Of a DNA stretch of 64,000 nt, positions 56,605 through 64,000 are shown in pieces; the first letter of the stretch is position 1, and the number at the start of each line of letters is the position of its first letter. Source of the stretch: Isoetes taiwanensis (taxonomy: Eukaryota; Streptophyta; Lycopodiopsida; Isoetales; Isoetaceae); the NCBI GenBank assembly GCA_021234155.1, contig JAJEKV010000023.1, forward strand, positions 7,976,009 through 8,040,008, read 5' to 3'. The notes under the pieces were generated by a model that was not told the DNA's origin, made no database searches, and worked only from the letters and a program-made list of their open reading frames with translations. Made by a program: the position numbers and the translations under genes.

Positions 56605-57887
56605 AAATAACATTACAACCTCACTCGTTAACAAACAATACACAAGCTCAATGCTTACATACCAACACACTCTACATAACCCCCAACATGAGACATCACC
56701 TGCCCTCATATTCGACGGCCACCCTTGATTCTCTAGACACAACAACTCCACTACCTTCACCTAACAACAATACCTAAGACGATGGATACCAATCTCTTCC
56801 CTCACAAACAAATGACATGATCTAACTCCATCACATGTTCATTAATTACCTAATACACCACTTAAACAAACACATCTACAACAACAACTGTAGTTTAAAA
56901 CCAAACACATCACTTCATTCAACTGACACTCCACCCCTTTGCCCCAATCCACATTAGTGCTTCTAGCATGCTGGAAACACTACGCTTTCAAATGTACCAC
57001 TACAGAATTACACACACATTATGGCTCTCCATAATCCACCCTCTTATTCCTCCTATTAAACTACAACTAATGTCATTCAATAGCATGGCTACGCTCCACA
57101 TCATTTAACGAAAACCAATTCCTTCGATTAAAACTACACAACCAATGGCTGACATCATGTATGGCCGATGTTGTATTCCATAAACATTTCATAAAACAGT
57201 ATCACCTTCAACTATCACTCCCCACAAATTACCAAACCTTAAATTATAAAAACGCTACATAAACATCAACTTAAACCTCCACACAAACACACATACATAT
57301 TGTGCATCCAAACGCGCACACATACCCAACAACATCCTCCATAACTTACATCAACTTCACAATGCCACCCTACAAACCATCTTCCCTCCATACTCCCAAA
57401 ACATTTATCAACTGCCACTTACATTTTCTTTGTTTTTGTGCTTTACTTGACTTTTCCAATTCAAACCTGGCATTCCCTTCCAAACTAGATGTCAATATAA
57501 CACACCTTAATTCTTAAGCTTCCTTCGCTTGCTATAATGTATAAATTTTACCATAAATTACTTCATCATTTCAAAGCTGATGTACCAACAGTTTGACATC
57601 CCCTAGCTACACGAAGCGAAAAATGCCATTGATGCACAAAAGGCCATTGTACATTAATAATAACAAATAAACTTTATGCCAAAACTACAAATGCAAGCTG
57701 CCTTCTGCAATATATGTGCACAAGGACTTGGCTATCGTGCTACTAGTCTATAAATTCAAGCACGGTTGACTTTAACATTTTGCGTATTCCTTGATCAAAT
57801 GTCCTATCATTTGGATACCTCCACATCCAAATGGCCACACACATGCGCGCAACAATAAATTCGGCACACTCCCTCCTCCCCCCCCCC

Positions 57888-57924
<37 letters not shown>

Positions 57925-58535
57925 AAAAAGGGACGCTCTAATAGTTCACCTCCAGACTTCCAGCAATTTCACACTACCACCCTACGAACCATCTTCCCTG
58001 CACCTTCCCAAACCTTTCGCAATAGTCATTTACATTTTGTTTGTCCAAGTGCGTTCTTTTTCGAGAATGAAAACAAACTCCCTCTACACATGACACAATC
58101 AAATCTGGCCCATAGCACCATCCCCTCTTCAAATCACGTGCCAAACTAAACGGTGTATGATTCATGTCGAATTAGGTTACCAAATAGTCAAAAAACATAC
58201 CTACTACTACTTCAAACTAAACCGCTGACACTAACAAAACTTGCCCTCGCATGTAGCCCACTTGAGTTACAAACACGAACCAAAACATAACCATATTACA
58301 AAAGATCACGTATACAAAACTTACCTCACATATGCCACTCCATGTGTTACTTATGTTACTCTTGCACAAGATTCTTAGAATGTCTTTTACAATCCAATTA
58401 CACATACGTATAACTTAGCCAACTCATCTACATATAGTTACAAGGGCAACCCTCAGTGTGTTGGCACCCTTCCATTTTTTTTCTCTCTTTTTTCTTGTGG
58501 CTAGAGTATATTGTTTTTAAGGTATTAGGGAGATT
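56605..58535. other. Intergenic, AC-rich, no gene recognised; C/A homopolymer
   Basis: Long stretches are rich in A and C on the plus strand (CACA, CATTAC words) and have no motif-bearing ORF. At about 57879-57921 a run of C is followed by a run of more than 30 A. Confidence 0.5.
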
Positions 58536-58539
58536 AAAT

Positions 58540-58690
58540 TCCATATGCTAAGGGCTGGTAAGGTTTTCCACGGTGTCGAATTAACCCACATGCTCCACCG
58601 CTTGTGCAGCCCCCAATCAATTCCTTTGAGTTTCAGTCTTGCAACCGTACTCCTTAGGCGAAGTGTTTGACGTGTTAGTGAGCCCCTCCA
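58540..58690 (-). pseudogene. Mitochondrial 18S rRNA (rrn18) fragment in nuclear DNA
   Basis: The minus strand reads CTAACACGTCAAACACTTCG, CCTAAGGAGTACGGTTGCAA, GACTGAAACTCAAAGGAATT, then GCACAAGCGGTGGAGCATGT and AACCTTACCAGCCCTTAGCA. This is the universal SSU region around E. coli 860-1000. ACCAGCCCTT(G)ACATATG is the plant mitochondrial version. Several substitutions relative to conserved rRNA, for example in the GACGGGGGC block, show it is not functional. About 150 bp survive, which suggests an old mitochondrial transfer. Confidence 0.8.
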
Positions 58691-60335
58691 TGAACAAGCA
58701 AGATGAACAATCATCATTTACACAAGGGCCAGAGAGAGAAGTAGAAATGTCTTCATGGACTATATGCATCATTCTCTGGATCCCAAAGATCCGAGGCTAT
58801 CAAGTTTTGGGATTAAACGATAGATATAAAGAGATATCTTCTATTTCCTTTTGTTCAGTGTGCAAGCACTACCCTGGGGATTGCTTAAATTATTATTATT
58901 ATAATATTAATATTTTGGAGGGAGGGGGTTCTTCACCTTTGTTTTATTTAATTTTCCCTTGGAAGGATTCATAGGATTGGAAGAGGAAAACTTTTTAAAA
59001 TGATGTAGAATATTTTGAAGATCCACCGGCTATGTTTAGGTCTTTGGAAATAATCAAAGTGTTGTAGAAGCATTTCCTAAATTACTTAGATATTTTGAAG
59101 GATTCAAGGGTTTCAGACTTGCAAAATAGCAAGCTAGGTAAGATTGGCTTCACGAGAAAAATAGTTAGGAATGGCCCTGATTGACCTCATGAGAAACTTA
59201 AGGATTGCAGAAACGAGTAAGGCTGGTTATTGAGAAAATAGTTACGTTAAAATGAATGCTCTTTTTAGTAAAATTGTACAGACATTGCATATATATGATC
59301 GTCACATGAATTTCAGCTTATACGCTTAAGGCAAACATCATCCAACAGTAATTAACTTATTGCGTTCACATAGTATTCGTTTTTGAAAAATTCCAGTCCA
59401 AGTGGAATAGTGGAATGCACATATGCATAGCAAGTGGCGACTATGCAAACCGCATCCATGCTTATATAAGACACATTTTTAGATCAGACAAAACCATTTC
59501 GCTTTGTGAGTCTACATGGTGGATTTCCCATGGGCTTTGCATCTGGGATGAATCTGATCTCGTATTTGGGAGTTTATGAAGGATATTTTATAGGAAGAGA
59601 TCATTGTATTCAATAAGGAATTCATTTTGGGTGCTTATGTTATCTGCATTGTGGGGTTCTCTAGGTTTCATGTTCTCTGTTGCTTTGCAGTTTGTCAAAA
59701 AATGTTAGATGATTTCAGATTCATCATTGTTGGAGCTTTTTTATCTTTCAATTTTTATTTGTCTTTTAAGGACAAAAGCAAAAAGTTTAGTAATTAGATA
59801 TGAAAAGTACAGAATTACATGTCTTATCTTATTATGTAAGCACAAGAAGATGCCACGAGGGCACGAGCCTGAAGCACAATGTATTTACTCCAGAATAGGA
59901 GACTAACGATAAGAATCAATATGAAGAAATTGAATCTAAATGCATACTCACTTCTAACTCAAGGGGAGAACGCTTGTAAGCTATCAGTATCTTATTTTAG
60001 GCCACAATAATAACGTTGCGTGCAGATGAGTAAATGCCCTGAAAAATGTGGTGTCTGTGATGCTCCCATATCAACCACAGGAGCCAATCAGAATCAAGAT
60101 GGAATGCCTTCTATTTAGTTGGAGGCCATGCATTGGGATAGGATACTAAGAGGATGCATTGGCCTTGTAGGCAGGACCACACCGACTAAACCTCTGGACA
60201 ATGAAAAAGACAAAGGGTCTCAACGTCTGAAAGGCAGAGCGGGTATATTGCAGATATGTGAAGATCATAACGATGCCGGAAGGCATTAACACGCAGACAC
60301 CTGTGGATAACCTGCCATCAAAGTATAGAAATTTT
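58691..60335. other. Intergenic, no gene recognised
   Basis: AT-rich DNA without motif-bearing ORFs. The sequence just beyond the rRNA fragment may be further mitochondrial DNA too diverged to recognise. Confidence 0.4.
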
Positions 60336-60395
60336 AGGATAGAATAGAATAGAATAAAGTTTTTATTGTCCACGGATACCAATTGGCCTATGGGA
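60336..60395 (-). repeat. Retroelement 3' end, copy C, (TTCTA)n tail
   Basis: On the minus strand the core CCCATAGGCCAATTGGTATC, then CGTGGACAATAAAAA is followed by TTTATTCTATTCTATTCTAT. It belongs with copies A and B, with a third tail sequence. Confidence 0.55.
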
Positions 60396-61521
60396 CCCAA
60401 ACAGGAGGCGCATCAAGCGTATTACTGTTTGGGTTAGCCCCCCTCCCCCCGCATCGAAGGGTTATTTGGGGGAAAAACCGTGACAGGAATAGGTTTGTTG
60501 TCAAACTATACAAATACAAATACAAATAGATATATCATGGGGGAGACATATATGTTCGCGTATCAGGTAAGTGCCTGAGGGCCGAGCTGATCTCGGCGAT
60601 CTATGATCTCTTGAAGGTATGATCACAACCTTCGTACTGAGTTCGTACTTAAGATCTCATGCAGGGGCTGGCCAGGGCAGACCTGCTCAGCATAGCGTAT
60701 CCGAATACCATCGTATGCCGGATAACTCTGAAGGGTGTGGCATTCGTCTTCTACAGCTCCAACCTGGCTGCATTGGCAATGCCTCTCCTAACGCAGCTCC
60801 TCAATCCACCTCCCCGTCTCAATCTGGAGATGGTGTGCACCTGTGCATATAGAGGCAATAACAACTTATCCCAAAGCCAATGCCATGTACGACTCAAATT
60901 GGGATGTGGAACTTGTATCGCCACCCATCTGGCAATGGGAGGGGGGGTTGTAATGCTAAGAGGAGGTGATATTTGAGTTGACAAAGTGCTTGCCTTTGTG
61001 AATATTTTCGTGTGACAATCCCAAAGCAGCCTTTCTATAACACCAACTTGCATCATAAGAGGCAAATTTTCTGCGACCTTCTCCCATACAGCCATATTCC
61101 AATGGGAGAGTAGAAATTTTGCCTGAAATTCAAGACAAGACAATAGACGACCGACTTCATACAATGCTTGAATAGAGATGACACCTACAAAGATCCCATT
61201 AGGGCGGATTTGGGGTCTGAAAATGGCCCTTATCTTGGGCTAAAGATTTCCACGTCAGATTCGCCAGGACCAATCAGGTTTGCGCCTTTTTTACGAAAGT
61301 CAGTATTACTTGGCAGGTAGAAGGATGAGCAGGCTTACTTGGCATCCACATGGCGTATTTTCATAGGGGATGCCTGCGCTTTTATTGCAACCATTTTAAT
61401 GGCCCGTATTTTTCGGGAGTCGCTTCGCCGCCCAAAATAATGGTGACTTTGACCGCCTACTGTCAGCGTCACCAACTCCCTTGTCAAATTTTGGCGCCAA
61501 ACTTCTGTCTCCGGCGCCTCT
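60396..61521. other. Intergenic, probable retroelement remains
   Basis: Next to copy C, this may be the decayed body of that element. The minus-strand ORF 61164-60751 (LEFQAKFLLSHWNMAVWEKV) has no clear motif. Confidence 0.35.
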
Positions 61522-61869
61522 ATGTGCATCCTCTCCGCCTTCACTCCTCGTCTGCAATCCATGTCTCCTGTAATTTCTGTGTTCTTGCCCCATTTACAGA
61601 ACTTCCAAGGTCAAGAAGTGGGAGGTTTTGTCTCAATAGGTTCGTGGGTGAGTATGCTGCCATCAACGAGGGGCGAGCATAGAGTTAAGCGACAAAGCGA
61701 TCGGGCGATGCGGACACATTGGATAGGTAGGATAAAAGAGTTCAAGTTGAATTCTAGCGGTAGGAAAGTGGAAAGTATAACAATACGACATGCATATACC
61801 CCTTCCGATATGGCCAAAGAGCTAATCTCCACCAAAAAAAGGCTTCCCAAAATTGCCCGCAAATGGTAA
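61522..61869 (+). pseudogene. BAH-like domain fragment (tentative)
   Basis: The reading frame has VGGFVSIGSWVSMLPSTRGE, then RTHWIGRIKEFKLNSSGRKV and ESITIRHAYTPSDMAKEL. The pattern WIGRIxEF...ITIRHAYTPSDMA resembles the core strands of BAH domains, which bind nucleosomes or histone tails in DNA methyltransferases and chromatin readers. It is short, with no obvious start, and lies in a CpG-rich block. It could be an exon fragment of a chromatin protein. Confidence is low because only one motif supports it. Confidence 0.3.
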
Positions 61870-63075
61870 CCACCTTAAATCGGATCACACGGCCTTGGGC
61901 TAGGCACGTCGACTACTTAACTGCGTAGAGATAGTTTCGGCGTCGTGTGATCTTCTTATCTTTTCATTTCTTTTCGTTGACACGTGTTTACAAACAAATT
62001 TATTGTGCGGGTTTATGTTTATCGACGTCGTGGATGTCATTCCTCCGAAAAGTATTAGTAGTGTACTTGTCGTGTATCACATAGACATCGGAATTGTCCT
62101 TTTCCAAGGTATGGATGCCGTGACCTTGCGGGTATAGGCATCTGGGTTTTACTGGACATGATTATAACGTAAAGGTCGGGAAACCGAGCTTGAGGCGGTT
62201 GAATTGCCCCTTTAAGTGAACTTTGTAAGCCACGGACTAATGAGAACAATGTAATTGCAATGAAGAAATGCATGGGTGACGAGGTGCAAGCGGGAATGTC
62301 TCGAAAACGGAGGCGTGAGGATGAGTTTCAAAATCTTCACACCGCTTGAGGTATTTGCTAACATATTCCGGATAGCGCAGGAAGTTCAAAAAGCTCAGAA
62401 GACATATCGTGCTTTCTCCCCCCTACCGATTTTGTGGATGGCTTATTTTTGGTTCCGACACAGGATGTTCGATTCCACGAATCATCCCGGTCAACTAACA
62501 GGTCCGCGTAGTTAAGTCCTCCTTTAAGTTCGGATACTTTCTTCCAAAACAATATTTATCGTTAATTGTCAACTAGAACGAAGGAAACAGAAAAAGAGAG
62601 ATCGCACAACTTTTTGGGAGCCGTTTGAGGACCATAACGCACACTCCGATCGCGGTGGATATTCGAGTATGGAGAGGGAGGAAGTCATTTATCTCGGCCA
62701 CCATGGAAAGCGAATGGCCATTATCGAGCTAAGAGTGCTAATGGAGACAGAGGAGATTGTTGGACGACTTCCATTATTTTATTGATGGCATTAGGGTTGG
62801 TTCTGAGGCAAGAGGGAAATGTAAAGTTTAGTGAGTTCGCGATCAACAAGAAATTGTCTATCGGCTAAGCTTTGAATCTCGGTTTTTATTTGTGCTTTTT
62901 GTCCGATGTTTTTAGGGTTCCGTATTTTTGTCCGATATTTTTTAGGGTTCCGTACAATTATTTAAAAAACGTTACCATCATATTTTACTTTAACTTCATT
63001 TTTTACTATTTATCTCTTGCCGGTTGTCTATTTTTGTCGGTGTTCAGTAGTATAAAAGCCATCCGCCGAGAAACC
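61870..63075. other. CpG-rich spacer, no gene recognised
   Basis: Fairly CpG-rich with several short coding-like stretches (for example FANIFRIAQEVQKAQKTYRA near 62360), but no family recognised. The sequence up to about 63060 includes a TTTTAGGGTTCCGTA duplication (62909 and 62941). Confidence 0.4.
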
Positions 63076-63942
63076 ATGGCAAGAACTAAGCAAACCGCAA
63101 GGATCCATCCAGTGGTGTAAGGCCAGTGATTACATTAGTCCGCCTTCTTCATCTGACTCTGAAGTCTCGATGAGATTCTCCTCCTCCCACCATGCCTAAC
63201 GAAGACCGGAAAAAGAAATCAAGATGACAGACGGCGGGAGAAGCAGCTCGAGGAGTAAGTAGGGAGGTGCACTCCCTTCGGAGACAAAGGATGAAAATGT
63301 GAGAGACCCGCGGCGTAATATGACCTTGGATTAATTATTGGGCAGCCGCCTCTTCTTGCTCTTCACCCCTCCTGTTCCATACGTGGAGGTGCGGGACCTT
63401 CAAATCAAAGGAGGAGGCCCAACGCCCGAGGGAAGGCTGACTGCAGGAATGTGAGGAGAGATCCCAGGAAGAGTCGGCCGAGGAAACGACCTGCAGATGT
63501 TTGGGGGAGGAGGCTACCGGGAAGAGTCCGGCCGAACAACAGGCTCCAAATCTTTGGGGTGGGTGAGGGTAGCGGAAGGCAGAAGCCTCGGCATTAAAAA
63601 GCAGCGAGAGATTAAGAAGCATCGAAGAGCACCGAGATGGTCATTCCGCGTCTCCCATTTGCCGTGCTCGTGAGAGAGATTGCAAGAGTGTGGTGCGATA
63701 CATCATACCGATTCATGAGAATTCAAGCAAACCGCCTTAAATGCTCTTCAAATGGCTTCTAAGCAGGTTGGTGTCGATGCTGTTCGAGGACTCATGACTT
63801 CTGCGCAATACATGCCAAGCGGGTGACTGTCATGCCCAAGGACATGCGCCTCGTCTTACGCATAAGGGATCCCGAGTACTATGGTCAAAATTTTATGGCT
63901 GAATACAACAAGAAGAAAGACCCCCCAGAAAAAAGGCCGTGA
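63076..63942 (+). pseudogene. Histone H3-like gene, broken, with odd C-terminal tail
   Basis: ATG at 63076 encodes MARTKQTAR, the exact H3 start, then the frame is lost. The fold resumes at 63586: GIKKQREIKKHR, STEMVIPRLPFAVLVREIAR (helix alpha-N/alpha-1 region), ALNALQMASKQVG (alpha-2), MLFED, then CAIHAKRVTVMPKDMRLVLR and IR. These pieces lie in three frames, with at least three shifts and one stop, and about 470 bp of unrelated DNA or a large intron separate the tail from the fold. After RIR, where normal H3 ends GERA, the frame runs on about 24 residues (DPEYYGQNFMAEYNKKKDPP) to TGA at 63940. Clearly H3-derived; a relic of a divergent variant is likely. Confidence 0.7.
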
Positions 63943-64000
63943 AGTGCCTTTGTGTTTTTTTCATATGTATAATATTTCTTAATGTAATGGCTTTATAAGC

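Noticed and set aside
57791-58093. ORF with poly-lysine run
   Set aside because: The lysines come from the A homopolymer at about 57890-57921.
60659-60976. 105-codon plus-strand ORF
   Set aside because: No family motif; likely chance reading in retroelement-derived DNA.

Overview
The window looks like nuclear DNA of a land plant. The evidence is a penta-EF-hand calcium sensor of the CML49/50 type, a plant hydroxyproline-rich protein with the APPSSPASF and FTIGPYAHET blocks, the end of a nuclear-encoded plastid ribosomal protein bS20, a PLS-type pentatricopeptide fragment, a decayed piece of plant mitochondrial 18S rRNA and two plant-type Helitrons. The large gene-poor, LINE-rich layout and a DUF7869-like transposon protein make me suspect a large-genome non-seed plant such as a fern, but that is inference.

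Only two genes look intact: the PEF calcium sensor (45457-46951, +, five coding exons) and the hydroxyproline-rich protein (48611-50342, -, two exons). Everything else I recognise is a mobile element, a relic, a repeat or a broken gene.

Layout. 1-1430: GC-rich LINE relic (-). 1431-8680: AT-rich repeat-derived DNA with a possible LTR at 3430-3975. 8683-12070: an almost complete but frame-broken LINE (-). 12.1-17.4 kb: tandem duplications and a long-TIR foldback element. 17405-19944: small Helitron (-) carrying a PPR pseudogene, next to a LINE relic. 20.8-27.3 kb: an unusual locus with two minus-strand split genes, one with a methyltransferase-like region and an FCP1/HAD-like domain, the other acidic and coiled-coil, plus a plus-strand DUF8039-like fragment. 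The introns of both minus-strand genes carry about 14 copies of a 21-bp palindrome seen nowhere else in the window. 28124-30613: DUF7869-like transposon gene with three premature stops.

30890-42905 is a nested stack. An old L1-type LINE is split by a 10.7-kb Helitron (31316-41982), and that Helitron is itself split by a nearly complete 6.9-kb L1 (33242-40183) with a perfect 16-bp target-site duplication. Removing the Helitron on paper restores the old LINE reading frame exactly.

47.5-58.5 kb holds tandem repeats, two related repeat families, a perfect 140-bp inverted repeat (54261-54560) and two orphan 3' exons of plastid bS20. 58.5 kb has a mitochondrial rRNA fragment. The last 2.5 kb is CpG-rich and contains a BAH-like ORF and a broken histone H3-like gene.

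The most novel signal is the intron-restricted palindrome family at 21.6-26.4 kb and the locus that carries it.
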